NCBI GenBank assembly: GCA_045542315.1
Contig: JAZQKU010000046.1
Span: 1-29,660 of the forward strand
Direction of reading: 5' to 3'
DNA from: RGIG5299 sp045542315
GTDB lineage: Bacteria; Bacillota; Clostridia; Oscillospirales; RGIG5299
DNA length: 29,660 nucleotides
Shown: positions 22,158-29,660 of the stretch, in pieces
Numbering within the stretch: the first letter of the stretch is position 1
How the letters are laid out: each line of letters starts with the position of its first letter
The notes under the pieces: generated by a model
What the model saw: the letters and a program-made list of their open reading frames with translations, nothing else
The model's database searches: none
What the model was told of the DNA's origin: nothing
Translations under genes and position numbers: made by a program

Positions 22158-24251
22158 ATGGTTGAGAAAAGATTGGTTTCCGAGTATTTTGGCGAACAGG
22201 TATTCAACGATCAGGTAATGAGAGAAAGATTACCCGAAAACGTGTATAACAGTTTGCAAAAAACTATCCGTGAGGGTGCACATATAGATAACGAGGTTGC
22301 GGCTGTCGTTGCCGAGGCTATGAAGGTCTGGGCAATAGAGAAGGGCGCAACTCACTATACCCATTGGTTTCAGCCTATGACCGGTATAACTGCCGAAAAG
22401 CACGATGCCTTTATCGTTCCCGCAGACGGCGGCAGGGTTATAATGGAATTTCACGCCAAAGAGCTTATAAAAGGTGAATCCGATGCATCGAGCTTTCCTT
22501 CGGGTGGCCTTCGTGCAACTTTTGAAGCAAGAGGATACACCGTTTGGGACCCCACTTCATTCGCTTTTGTAAGAGACGGTACTCTTTATATTCCCACAGC
22601 GTTTTGTTCCTACTCGGGCGAAGCGCTCGATATGAAAACCCCTCTTATGCGATCAAACGAGGCGATCAATAGGGAAGCGCTCCGTGTGCTTAAATTCTTT
22701 GATGATGATATGCCCAAGCGCGTTTACGCTACCGTCGGTGCGGAACAGGAATATTTCCTTGTCGATAAAGAGTCCTTTATGAAGCGAAAGGATCTTCGAT
22801 TCACAGGAAGAACGCTTTACGGTGCAAGACCTCCCAAGGCTCAAGAGCTTGAGGATCATTATTTCGGAAATATAAAAGAACGAGTAGCCACGTTTATGAA
22901 AGAGGTCGACGTTGAGCTTTGGAAGCTTGGCGTTTACGCAAAGACAAAGCATAACGAGGTGGCACCCGCACAGCACGAGCTTGCACCCGTATTCTCGCTT
23001 TCAACGGTTGCCGCTGACCATAACCAGCTTATAATGGACGTTTTGAAAAAGGTTGCCGAGCGTCAGAATCTCGTATGTCTTCTCCATGAGAAGCCCTTTG
23101 CAGAGATAAATGGTTCGGGTAAGCACAATAACTGGTCGCTTAATACCGATACGGGAACAAGAATATTTAAACCCGGAAAAACTCCCGAAAACAACTATAA
23201 GTTCTTGCTGTTCGTTGCCGCAATAGTTAAGGCGGTCGATAAATATGCCGATATATTAAAGGCGTCTGTTTCAACTGCGGCAAACGACCAGCGCCTTGGC
23301 GGAAATGAAGCGCCGCCTTCAATTATTTCGATATATCTCGGAAATTACCTTGAGTCAATTTTCGAGGCGATCTCAAGAGGCGAAAACTTTGAACACGTTT
23401 CCTCAACGTACGTCGGAACGGGTGTTGACAGTATTCCCATGTTCAAGCGCGATACTTTCGACAGAAACCGCACCTCGCCATTTGCTTATACCGGCAACAA
23501 GTTTGAGTTCCGCATGGGCGGATCGTCGCAGTCGGTTTCGGGTAATATCGCGGTAATCAACACCATAGTTGCCGATGCGCTTTCCGATTTTGCTGACAGA
23601 CTTGAAGCGGCAGAAGACGCAGAAGCCGAAAAGCTTGCAATTATCAGGGATACATATAACGAGCATAAGAAAATAATATACAATAATAATAATTATTCGG
23701 AAGAATGGGTAAAAGAGGCTGAAAGACGAGGCCTTAAAAATCTGAAAACCTCGGTTGAGAGCTATAACGCCTATATCGACCCCAAAAATATCAAATTGTT
23801 TGAAAAACATAAGATATTTACCGAATCCGAGCTTCATGCGAGATATGAAATCTATCTTGATATCTATTCAAAGACTGTAAAGATCGAAGCCCTTACAATG
23901 CTCGATATGGCAAAGAAAGAAATTTTGCCTGCGGTAATGAGCTATGAAACAAAGCTTTTGGCAAATCGCAAGATAAAGCTCGAGCTCGGCATTGATAATG
24001 AGGCAGATAATGCTGCTGTATTGCGCTATGGCAAGCTCCACGGTGAGGCGGATTTACGAGTTAATGAGCTCGAAAATTGTCTGCTTGTTGCCGACGGAAT
24101 AACAGAGGTTTATGATAAAGCAAAATTCTATTCCGAAAATGTTTTGAAGGCCATGAATGCTTTGAGAGCCGTATGCGATGAGCTCGAAAAGATAACCGAA
24201 GAGAAGACTTGGCCTTTCCCGACATATACAGAGCTATTATTTAACGTATGA
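22158..24251 (+). CDS. glnN: Glutamine synthetase type III
   Basis: A large hexamer-of-dimers-class glutamine synthetase, 697 residues, the normal GSIII length. GSIII landmarks are MKVWAIEKGATHYTHWFQPMTG near residue 55, FPSGGLRATFEARGYT, YATVGAEQEYFLVD, KHNEVAPAQHELAP and the NGSGKHNNWS substrate loop. FEFRMGGSSQS and the long helical C-terminal region follow. GSIII is known from Bacteroides, cyanobacteria and many gut Clostridia, often induced under nitrogen limitation. ATG 22158 has GGAG upstream. The gene is monocistronic, with its own divergent promoter and a terminator. It coexists with the GSI gene 3 kb away. Confidence 0.97.
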   Translation: MVEKRLVSEYFGEQVFNDQVMRERLPENVYNSLQKTIREGAHIDNEVAAVVAEAMKVWAIEKGATHYTHWFQPMTGITAEKHDAFIVPADGGRVIMEFHAKELIKGESDASSFPSGGLRATFEARGYTVWDPTSFAFVRDGTLYIPTAFCSYSGEALDMKTPLMRSNEAINREALRVLKFFDDDMPKRVYATVGAEQEYFLVDKESFMKRKDLRFTGRTLYGARPPKAQELEDHYFGNIKERVATFMKEVDVELWKLGVYAKTKHNEVAPAQHELAPVFSLSTVAADHNQLIMDVLKKVAERQNLVCLLHEKPFAEINGSGKHNNWSLNTDTGTRIFKPGKTPENNYKFLLFVAAIVKAVDKYADILKASVSTAANDQRLGGNEAPPSIISIYLGNYLESIFEAISRGENFEHVSSTYVGTGVDSIPMFKRDTFDRNRTSPFAYTGNKFEFRMGGSSQSVSGNIAVINTIVADALSDFADRLEAAEDAEAEKLAIIRDTYNEHKKIIYNNNNYSEEWVKEAERRGLKNLKTSVESYNAYIDPKNIKLFEKHKIFTESELHARYEIYLDIYSKTVKIEALTMLDMAKKEILPAVMSYETKLLANRKIKLELGIDNEADNAAVLRYGKLHGEADLRVNELENCLLVADGITEVYDKAKFYSENVLKAMNALRAVCDELEKITEEKTWPFPTYTELLFNV

Positions 24252-24256
24252 TTTCA

Positions 24257-24280
24257 AGCCCCGATTATCGGGGCTTTTTC
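24257..24280 (+). terminator. Terminator of glutamine synthetase III
   Basis: AGCCCCGA (24257-24264) and TCGGGGCT (24268-24275), with a 3-nt loop and a T-run, directly after the stop. Confidence 0.9.
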
Positions 24281-24318
24281 ATTTATTTAAAAAATAAGCT
24301 GATTTTTATAAAAAAAGA

Positions 24319-24347
24319 TTGACAAACAGAAAAAAATAGTCTATAAT
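24319..24347 (+). promoter_or_regulatory. Promoter of tRNA-Arg
   Basis: TTGACA (24319-24324), 17-bp spacer, TATAAT (24342-24347), about 17 bp before the tRNA. Confidence 0.85.
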
Positions 24348-24363
24348 ATTTGAGGTTAAAAAT

Positions 24364-24440
<77 letters not shown>

Positions 24441-24441
24441 G

Positions 24442-24481
24442 ATAAACAGTCACGCCAATCGGTGTGACTGTTTATTTTTTG
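24442..24481 (+). terminator. Terminator of tRNA-Arg
   Basis: Twelve-base perfect arms ATAAACAGTCAC (24442-24453) and GTGACTGTTTAT (24464-24475), followed by a T-run. Confidence 0.9.
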
Positions 24482-24504
24482 CGGAAATATATTATAATAA
24501 TATA

Positions 24505-24533
24505 TTGAAAAAATAGAATTACTATGTTATAAT
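24505..24533 (+). promoter_or_regulatory. Promoter of pduL
   Basis: TTGAAA (24505-24510), 17-bp spacer, TATAAT (24528-24533); about 60 bp before the start. Confidence 0.7.
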
Positions 24534-24592
24534 ATACAGTGAATGGTAAAACCGTTCTATAATAAAAAATTTATTTATGGAGATGTATAAAT

Positions 24593-25168
24593 ATGGCAAA
24601 CAAAATTTTAATCGAAACTTCGGCAAGACACGCTCACGTATCAAGAGAGGATCTCGACATTCTCTTCGGTGCAGGATATGAGCTCACCATCAAAAAGGAG
24701 CTTTCACAGCCCGGTCAGTATGCATGTGAAGAGAAGATCACCGTAATCGGTCCCAAGGGCTCCTTGAAGATGTCTATTCTCGGTCCCGTTCGTCCCTCTA
24801 CTCAGATCGAAGTATCTCTTTCCGATGCAAGAGCGCTCGGCATAAAGGCTCCCATTCGTGAATCCGGCGATATCGCAGGCTCTGCTTCCGTTATAATCGA
24901 AGGCCCCAACGGTAAGGTTGAGATCAAAGAGGGCGCAATCGTTGCAAAGCGTCATATTCACATAACCCCCGAAGAGGCTGCAGAGTTCAATGTGGCAGAT
25001 AAAGAGGTAGTTTCCGTTAAGTACGCTGACGGTACCGGCAGAGATATCATTTTCGGCGACGTTGTTGTAAGAGTAAGCCCCAAATTTGCAGCTGCAATGC
25101 ATATTGATACCGACGAAGCAAACGCAGGCGCAATCGCAGGCTCTGTTTACGGCGAGATTATAAAATAA
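24593..25168 (+). CDS. pduL: PduL-type phosphate propanoyl/acetyltransferase
   Basis: This zinc-dependent phosphotransacylase converts acyl-CoA and phosphate to acyl-phosphate. It is unrelated in fold to Pta. The 191-residue protein contains both beta-barrel repeats with the metal-binding HxH pairs His13/His15 (SARHAHVS) and His121/His123 (KRHIHITPEEA), and His170 (MHIDTDEA). FGDVVVRVSPKF carries the phosphate-binding Arg. It begins directly at the catalytic domain and lacks the N-terminal encapsulation peptide of microcompartment PduL. It is therefore likely a housekeeping enzyme feeding acetate kinase, with no shell genes nearby. The start is ATG 24593 with a GGAGATG SD. rnhA follows after 18 bp. 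Confidence 0.95.
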   Translation: MANKILIETSARHAHVSREDLDILFGAGYELTIKKELSQPGQYACEEKITVIGPKGSLKMSILGPVRPSTQIEVSLSDARALGIKAPIRESGDIAGSASVIIEGPNGKVEIKEGAIVAKRHIHITPEEAAEFNVADKEVVSVKYADGTGRDIIFGDVVVRVSPKFAAAMHIDTDEANAGAIAGSVYGEIIK

Positions 25169-25186
25169 TTTACTCGGAGGCATCTT

Positions 25187-25627
25187 TTGAAGCACGTAAT
25201 AATACACACGGACGGTGCCTGCAGCGGAAATCCCGGTCCCGGCGGATATGCGGCGATACTCGAGTATAACGGCTATACCAAAACCGTTAAGGGCGGCGCC
25301 GCTGAAACGACGAATAACCGTATGGAGCTGTCGGCGGCAATAGAAGCGCTTTCCGTGCTTTTGGAACCGTGTGACGTAACAATTTTCAGCGATTCGAAAT
25401 ACCTTGTTGATTCAATAACGAAGGGCTGGCTTTATTCCTGGCAGAAAAAAGGATATAAGAAAAGTGACGGCAAGCCGGTATTGAACGTTGACCTTTGGGA
25501 AAAACTAATCAGGCTTCTTGATTACCATAACGTTGAATTCGTGTGGATCGAGGGCCACAACGGCAATGAAAAGAACGAGATGTGTGACCGTATTGCTGTG
25601 GAGATGTCTGAAAAATATAAGAAATAG
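25187..25627 (+). CDS. rnhA: Ribonuclease HI
   Basis: This enzyme degrades the RNA strand of RNA-DNA hybrids. The 146-residue protein carries all four carboxylates of the DEDD site: Asp9 (HTDGACSGNPGPGGY), Glu47 (NRMELSAA), Asp69 (SDSKYLVD) and Asp134 (CDRIA), with His124 in EGHNGNEKN. The basic handle region (WLYSWQKKGYKKSDGK) is present. The start is a TTG at 25187 behind a strong CGGAGG, giving the conserved N-terminus. It sits between pduL and nifS with short gaps, so it is probably part of the same transcript. Confidence 0.96.
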   Translation: MKHVIIHTDGACSGNPGPGGYAAILEYNGYTKTVKGGAAETTNNRMELSAAIEALSVLLEPCDVTIFSDSKYLVDSITKGWLYSWQKKGYKKSDGKPVLNVDLWEKLIRLLDYHNVEFVWIEGHNGNEKNEMCDRIAVEMSEKYKK

Positions 25628-25641
25628 AAAGCAAGAAAACT

Positions 25642-26802
25642 ATGAGAAAAGTATATGCCGACAATGCTGCTACAACTCAGGTAAGACGCGAGGTTTTAGA
25701 TGAAATGATACCGTATTTCCTTGAGAATTACGGAAACCCATCGTCTTTGTATCAAAAAGGTGTAACGGCTAAAACGGCGATTGATAAAGCGAGAGCGCAG
25801 GTTGCTGCCGTTATTAACGCAAAGCCCTCGGAGATTTATTTTACTTCCGGCGGTTCCGAAGCAGACAACTGGGCTATCCGCTCTGCATTGAAGCTTAAGG
25901 CTTCAAAGGGTAAGCATATAATTACCACCAAGATCGAGCATCACGCTATTTTACACACTCTTGCAACTCTTGAAAAAGAGGGCTATGAAGTAACCTATCT
26001 TGAGGTGGGAAACAGCGGAATAATCAGCATCGACGAACTCAAAAAGGCAATAAGACCCGATACGGTGCTTATTACCGTTATGTTTGCAAATAATGAAATA
26101 GGCACGATTCAACCTATTTCCGAAATCGGAAAAATTGCAAAAGAAGAGAAGATACTCTTTCATACCGACGCAGTTCAGGCATTCGGCCACGAGGAAATCG
26201 ACGTTGAAGCCATGAATATTGATTTTCTCTCTGTTTCCGGTCATAAGCTCTATGCACCCAAGGGAATAGGCGCTCTTTACGCAAGAAGCGGAATAAGACT
26301 TTTTCCGCTTATCGAAGGCGGCGCACAGGAGAAAAATAAAAGAGCCGGCACTGAAAACGTGCCTGCAATAGTTGGTTTTGGCAAGGCTTCTGAGCTTTGC
26401 AATGCAGAGGCAAAGGAAGAGCGCGAGCGTCTTACCAAGATGAGAAACCGTCTTATAGACGGAGTTCTTTCTTCCATTCCTTACAGTCGCTTAAACGGTG
26501 ACAGGGAAAAACGTCTTGCGGGTAACGCGAACTTTTCAATCGAGTTTATCGAGGGTGAATCGCTTCTTTTGATGCTCGATATGTTCGGAGTTTCATCTTC
26601 ATCGGGCTCTGCATGCACGTCCGGTTCGCTCGATCCCAGCCACGTTCTTTTGGCACTTGGGCTCAAGCATGAGGTGGCACACGGCTCGCTCCGCCTTACC
26701 TTCGGCAGATTCAACACGGAAGAGGACGTCGATTATATCCTTGAGGTTTTACCCAAGGTTGTAACAAGACTCAGAGATATGTCGCCTCTCTGGAAAGGAT
26801 AA
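25642..26802 (+). CDS. nifS: Cysteine desulfurase (NifS/IscS family)
   Basis: This PLP enzyme transfers sulfur from cysteine to acceptor proteins. It has 386 residues. The PLP-binding His100/His101 region (KIEHHAIL), HTDAVQA, the Schiff-base Lys202 (SGHKLYAPKG) and the persulfide Cys326 (SSSGSACTSGSLDPSH) are all present. The long SSSGSAC loop is typical of group I (IscS/NifS) enzymes. It starts at ATG 25642, 14 bp after the rnhA stop, with a weak SD. Only 4 bp separate it from nifU, and mnmA follows. It probably supplies both Fe-S assembly and tRNA thiolation. Confidence 0.97.
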   Translation: MRKVYADNAATTQVRREVLDEMIPYFLENYGNPSSLYQKGVTAKTAIDKARAQVAAVINAKPSEIYFTSGGSEADNWAIRSALKLKASKGKHIITTKIEHHAILHTLATLEKEGYEVTYLEVGNSGIISIDELKKAIRPDTVLITVMFANNEIGTIQPISEIGKIAKEEKILFHTDAVQAFGHEEIDVEAMNIDFLSVSGHKLYAPKGIGALYARSGIRLFPLIEGGAQEKNKRAGTENVPAIVGFGKASELCNAEAKEERERLTKMRNRLIDGVLSSIPYSRLNGDREKRLAGNANFSIEFIEGESLLLMLDMFGVSSSSGSACTSGSLDPSHVLLALGLKHEVAHGSLRLTFGRFNTEEDVDYILEVLPKVVTRLRDMSPLWKG

Positions 26803-26806
26803 GATT

Positions 26807-27238
26807 ATGTATTCTGAAAAAGTTATGGATCATTTTGCAAATCCCAGAAACGTCGGAGAGCTTGCTAATGCAAATGCTGTCGGCGAGGTTGGAAATGCAA
26901 AGTGCGGCGATATAATGAAAATTTTTCTTTATATCGAGGACGATATTATAAAAGATATTAGCTTTAAGACCTTTGGTTGCGGTGCCGCTGTTGCAACAAG
27001 CTCAATGGCAACCGAGATGGTAAAGGGTAAAAGCATTGAAGAGGCTCTCAAGCTTACTAACAAAGCGGTAATTGAGGCGCTTGACGGACTTCCTCCCGCA
27101 AAGGTGCATTGCTCCGTTTTGGCAGAGGAAGCTGTTAAGGTTGCGCTTATGGATTATTATACCCGTCAGGGCAAGGAAGCTCCGTTTGAGTTAAAGCAGA
27201 GCTGCTCCGAATGCTGCGCTAGTTGCGATAAACACTGA
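26807..27238 (+). CDS. nifU: NifU/IscU-type Fe-S cluster scaffold
   Basis: A 143-residue scaffold on which [2Fe-2S] and [4Fe-4S] clusters are built. Conserved cluster ligands Cys33 (NAKCGD, with Asp35), Cys58 (FGCGAA) and Cys102 (KVHCSV) are present. Residues 1-125 match the NifU N-terminal domain. The short tail ends in an extra Cys cluster (SCSECCASCDKH), which also occurs in some clostridial homologues. The NFU and ferredoxin-like domains of full NifU are absent. It is coupled to nifS (4-bp gap), and mnmA follows 10 bp later. Confidence 0.96.
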   Translation: MYSEKVMDHFANPRNVGELANANAVGEVGNAKCGDIMKIFLYIEDDIIKDISFKTFGCGAAVATSSMATEMVKGKSIEEALKLTNKAVIEALDGLPPAKVHCSVLAEEAVKVALMDYYTRQGKEAPFELKQSCSECCASCDKH

Positions 27239-27248
27239 AATCAAGAAT

Positions 27249-28289
27249 ATGCAGAAGTCTGTTGTTTTGGGTATTTCGGGCGGTGTTGACAGTGCCGTTG
27301 CCGCATACCTCTTAAAAAAACAAGGATATGAAATTACAGCCGTGTTTCTTTCGATGCACGGCTTTTCTGCTTCTTCTTTTAACGATGCTTCAAATATCTG
27401 CAAATCTCTTGAAATTCCGATCGTAAAAATAGATGCTTCAGAGGAGTTTAAAAAGGTGACCGATTATTTCGTCAGTGAATATAAATCGGGTAAGACACCG
27501 AATCCTTGCGTTTTTTGCAATGCAAACGTTAAAATGCGTTTGCTTAAGGACTATGCAACAAGCCGTGGAATCGATCTCATTGCAAGCGGTCATTATTGCG
27601 AAAAGGGATTTGAAAAGGGTAGATATTTTATCAAGCAAACCGACAGCAAAAAGGATCAGGCGTATATGCTTGCAAAGCTTCCGCAGGATATAATTGAGTC
27701 TGTTATATTTCCTCTTTCGGGAATGGATAAAGACACTGTGCGGAAAATTGCTGCTGAAGCCGGTATTTCTGTTGCAAATAAGCCCGACAGTCAGGAGATC
27801 TGCTTTATTCCCGATAACGATCACGTATCTTACATAGAAAACATCATCGGCAAATCTTCCGAGGGCGATTTTTACCTTGAAGACGAGGATAAGATAATAG
27901 GCAAACACAAGGGAATAATCAACTATACGGTAGGCCAAAGAAAAAGGCTCGGAATAGCCTACGGCGTACCGCTTACCGTTAAGAAGATAGATGCCGTAAA
28001 TAACGTGGTGACAGTTACAAAATCACCGTCTGTGCTTTTTAAAGCCGTTAAGATTGCAAATATTAACTACCAAAAACTCGAAATAGTTAATGATTCTCTT
28101 GAATGCCGGGTCAAGCTGCGTTATTCGGCAAAGCCGGTTACGTGTAAGGTATCTTTAGTTAATAATGAGCTTTATTGCGAGTTCAATGAAAACGCAGCGT
28201 TTGCCGCAGTAGGGCAGACGGCAGTTTTTTACGATGAAGGCGGAAGTATAGTTTTTAGCGGCGATATTTCGGAGGCGTATTATGCTTAA
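27249..28289 (+). CDS. mnmA: tRNA-specific 2-thiouridylase MnmA
   Basis: This enzyme adds sulfur at C2 of U34 in tRNAs for Lys, Glu and Gln. The 346-residue protein has the PP-loop GISGGVDSA (8-16), the nucleophile Cys90 (NPCVFCN) and the resolving Cys185 (SQEICFIPD). The HKGIINYTVGQRKRLG central-domain signature and a C-terminal beta-barrel follow. It is placed directly after its likely sulfur donor nifS. The start at ATG 27249 has a poor SD and may depend on coupling to nifU. The stop overlaps the HAD gene start by 8 bp. Confidence 0.96.
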   Translation: MQKSVVLGISGGVDSAVAAYLLKKQGYEITAVFLSMHGFSASSFNDASNICKSLEIPIVKIDASEEFKKVTDYFVSEYKSGKTPNPCVFCNANVKMRLLKDYATSRGIDLIASGHYCEKGFEKGRYFIKQTDSKKDQAYMLAKLPQDIIESVIFPLSGMDKDTVRKIAAEAGISVANKPDSQEICFIPDNDHVSYIENIIGKSSEGDFYLEDEDKIIGKHKGIINYTVGQRKRLGIAYGVPLTVKKIDAVNNVVTVTKSPSVLFKAVKIANINYQKLEIVNDSLECRVKLRYSAKPVTCKVSLVNNELYCEFNENAAFAAVGQTAVFYDEGGSIVFSGDISEAYYA

Positions 28290-28932
28290 GGGAAAAAAGC
28301 TTGTAATATTTGATTTTGACGGTACATTGGTGGATTCAATGTGGGCTTGGCGTGCAGTTTTGCCTGCGGCAATAGAGCGTTTTAATATTGATCTTCATTG
28401 TACTGAAAAAGAACTCAGTAAAATGAGTATGAAAAGGTTTTCAAAGCACGTTGCCGACCTTTTTCCCGATAAGCTCGATGCTGACGATGTATATAAATTC
28501 TGCGTCGATTTCATTTATAACGCATATGCAAACGAGATCACTGTTAAAAAAGGTGCAAAAGAGTTTCTTGATTATTTAAAAACAACTGATATCAAAATAT
28601 GTCTTGCGTCCGCAACCGAGCACACTCTTCTCGAATTTGCTGCAGAAAAACACGGGCTTATAGGTTATTTTGACTTTATAATAACAGAGGACGACGTCGG
28701 CGCTTCCAAGCGCGAACCCACTATTTACCTTGAATCAATCAAAAGGGCAGGGGTTACAAAAGAAGAAACGCTGATTTTTGAGGACGTTATTCATGCCGTC
28801 AGAACTGCCCACGCTGCCGAGATTCCTCTGTGCGCAGTTTATGATGAAGGAATGGAAAACTATAAGGAAGAAATTATCTCGCTTGCAAACTACTACATAA
28901 ACGATTTTACTGAAATAAAAAAAGACGCCTAA
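28282..28932 (+). CDS. HAD-superfamily phosphatase (phosphoglycolate phosphatase-like)
   Basis: A 216-residue haloacid-dehalogenase-type hydrolase with motif I DFDGTLVDS (nucleophile Asp11 and Asp13), motif II SATEH, a Lys in KREPTIYL and motif IV acidic residues in EDV. The alpha-helical cap lies between residues 20 and 85. The substrate cannot be read from sequence; phosphoglycolate, sugar phosphates and nucleotides are all possible. ATG 28282 has a GGAGG SD inside the end of mnmA, and the genes overlap by 8 bp. A terminator follows, so it closes the operon. Confidence 0.9.
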   Translation: MLKGKKLVIFDFDGTLVDSMWAWRAVLPAAIERFNIDLHCTEKELSKMSMKRFSKHVADLFPDKLDADDVYKFCVDFIYNAYANEITVKKGAKEFLDYLKTTDIKICLASATEHTLLEFAAEKHGLIGYFDFIITEDDVGASKREPTIYLESIKRAGVTKEETLIFEDVIHAVRTAHAAEIPLCAVYDEGMENYKEEIISLANYYINDFTEIKKDA

Positions 28933-28945
28933 AGCGTCTTTTTTG
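28918..28945. terminator. Bidirectional terminator between the HAD gene and the DUF5050 gene
   Basis: AAAAAAGACGC (28918-28928) and GCGTCTTTTTT (28934-28944) form a perfect 11-bp stem between convergent genes. Confidence 0.9.
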
Positions 28946-28947
28946 TT

Positions 28948-29660
28948 TTACTCTGCGATCTCTGTGTACTGAATTTCAATTCCCGAGTAGTTTCTTAAGA
29001 ATCTGCAGTATTTGATTTCATCGTCGGTTTCCTCAAGGTTGAAATATACGTAGCTACCGATGATGCTGTAGGAGTTGGTAGCGTACTCGCATATTGGAAT
29101 GTTTACCGTACCGCTGCCGTCCTTTGAGGTAATAAAGCTCTTTCTGTCAGCAGTTGAGTAAATGATATAATCTCCGTCGAGAATGAAATCGGTAAGATTT
29201 TCCAACACGAGCTTTACGTCGCTGCCGTCAAGATTACAGCAATAAAGGTTCATATCAAGCTTTGAAAGGTAGTAAATTTTATTGGTTGCTGTGTCAATAT
29301 TGAAATATTTGACTCCCACAGATGTGATTTCAACGTTTTTGCCGCCGTTTATGGGAATTGTGAAGATCTTATCGTCCTTTTCATCGCTTATGAAGTAAAT
29401 TAACTCGTCGGACACGATAAACTGATTGGGAATATGTCCGGTGATCTTTGTGGGGATTGCCGATTCGTCATATCCTATAGGAATTCTGAAAAGATAACCG
29501 TTGTTACCCTTTAAAGCATTGGAATAATAGAAATATCCGTTATAAACCATCAAATGCCTTGCATAAATGTCGTTTCCGGTGTTGTTATTGCTAAGCGGGT
29601 GCGTCTGAGTTCCGTCGGTACGGACGGCATAAACTGTGAAATTGTTTATATAATAGACCC
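28948..29660 (-). CDS. DUF5050-type beta-propeller surface protein (N-terminus off window)
   Basis: The minus-strand frame is open from the stop at 28948 through the right edge, so about 237 C-terminal residues are visible and the start is outside. A TTG/ATG near 29553 is internal, because the frame continues upstream without a stop (VYYINNFTVYAVRTDG...). The sequence repeats short beta-propeller-like blades (NGYFYYSN, DELIYFISDEKD, TNKIYYLSK, DGDYIIYST, GSYVYFNL), typical of DUF5050 extracellular proteins of Clostridia. Many such proteins have a zinc ribbon or membrane anchor at the N-terminus, not visible here. Function is unknown. Confidence 0.8.
   Translation of the reverse strand, partial: VYYINNFTVYAVRTDGTQTHPLSNNNTGNDIYARHLMVYNGYFYYSNALKGNNGYLFRIPIGYDESAIPTKITGHIPNQFIVSDELIYFISDEKDDKIFTIPINGGKNVEITSVGVKYFNIDTATNKIYYLSKLDMNLYCCNLDGSDVKLVLENLTDFILDGDYIIYSTADRKSFITSKDGSGTVNIPICEYATNSYSIIGSYVYFNLEETDDEIKYCRFLRNYSGIEIQYTEIAE

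Noticed and set aside
24593..25168. A bacterial microcompartment locus around pduL
   Set aside because: No shell proteins are in the window and PduL lacks an N-terminal encapsulation peptide.
29553..29553. A start codon for the DUF5050 protein near 29553
   Set aside because: The frame stays open to the window edge with propeller-like sequence upstream, so this is an internal Met.

Overview
This window looks like the chromosome of an uncultured, probably anaerobic gut- or rumen-type member of the Clostridia (Oscillospirales-like). The evidence is indirect: strong AGGAGG ribosome binding sites with ATG/GTG/TTG starts, near-consensus TTGACA-N17-TATAAT promoters, a type III glutamine synthetase beside a type I enzyme, a CotJC-like manganese catalase, an EndoA-type MazF, a PocR/AraC regulator, PduL-type phosphotransacylase, a NifS/NifU/MnmA cluster and several Ser/Glu-rich surface proteins. 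No rRNA, phage, transposase or CRISPR array is visible.

Layout. 1-6.7 kb: a left-truncated aluminium-resistance/methionine gamma-lyase-like PLP enzyme (minus) diverges from a membrane-anchored HtrA protease. Next come an orphan hypothetical gene bracketed by repeat elements, then minus-strand genes for an alkyltransferase-like protein, a secreted helical-toroid-like protein and an HPr-like protein, followed by mtaB (plus). 6.7-12.1 kb, all plus strand: a short ORF overlapping mazF, a secreted coiled-coil protein, then a glyA-rarA-nth-pdxA run with 4-bp ATGA overlaps between the last three genes. 12.1-15.5 kb: a surface/membrane cassette with a long structured leader carrying its own terminator, a GLUG-repeat surface protein, a polytopic membrane protein and a convergent membrane protein. 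Two near-identical terminators flank the plus-strand pair. 15.6-19.1 kb: manganese catalase, converging with a glnA-lipoprotein pair.

19.1-22.1 kb (minus): a TIGR04076/four-helix-bundle pair, tRNA-Pro(GGG), a PocR-AraC regulator, an unassigned structured element and a DUF1292 protein. 22.1-24.5 kb (plus): glutamine synthetase III, divergent from DUF1292 across a 12-bp perfect palindrome that holds both -35 boxes, then tRNA-Arg(UCU). 24.5-28.9 kb (plus): pduL, rnhA, nifS, nifU, mnmA and a HAD phosphatase. nifS-nifU-mnmA reads as a dedicated sulfur relay from cysteine to Fe-S clusters and tRNA 2-thiouridine. The right edge holds the C-terminal part of a DUF5050 surface protein (minus).

Functional themes are nitrogen assimilation (two glutamine synthetases), one-carbon and PLP metabolism (glyA, pdxA), DNA repair (rarA, nth, alkyltransferase-like, rnhA), tRNA modification (mtaB, mnmA) and cell-surface display. 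I do not see a complete new defence or mobile system. The least-explained items are the structured leader at 12.2-12.4 kb, the structured element at 21.5 kb, the palindromic divergent promoter at 22.04 kb, the mazF-overlapping ORF and the orphan gene at 2.66 kb.
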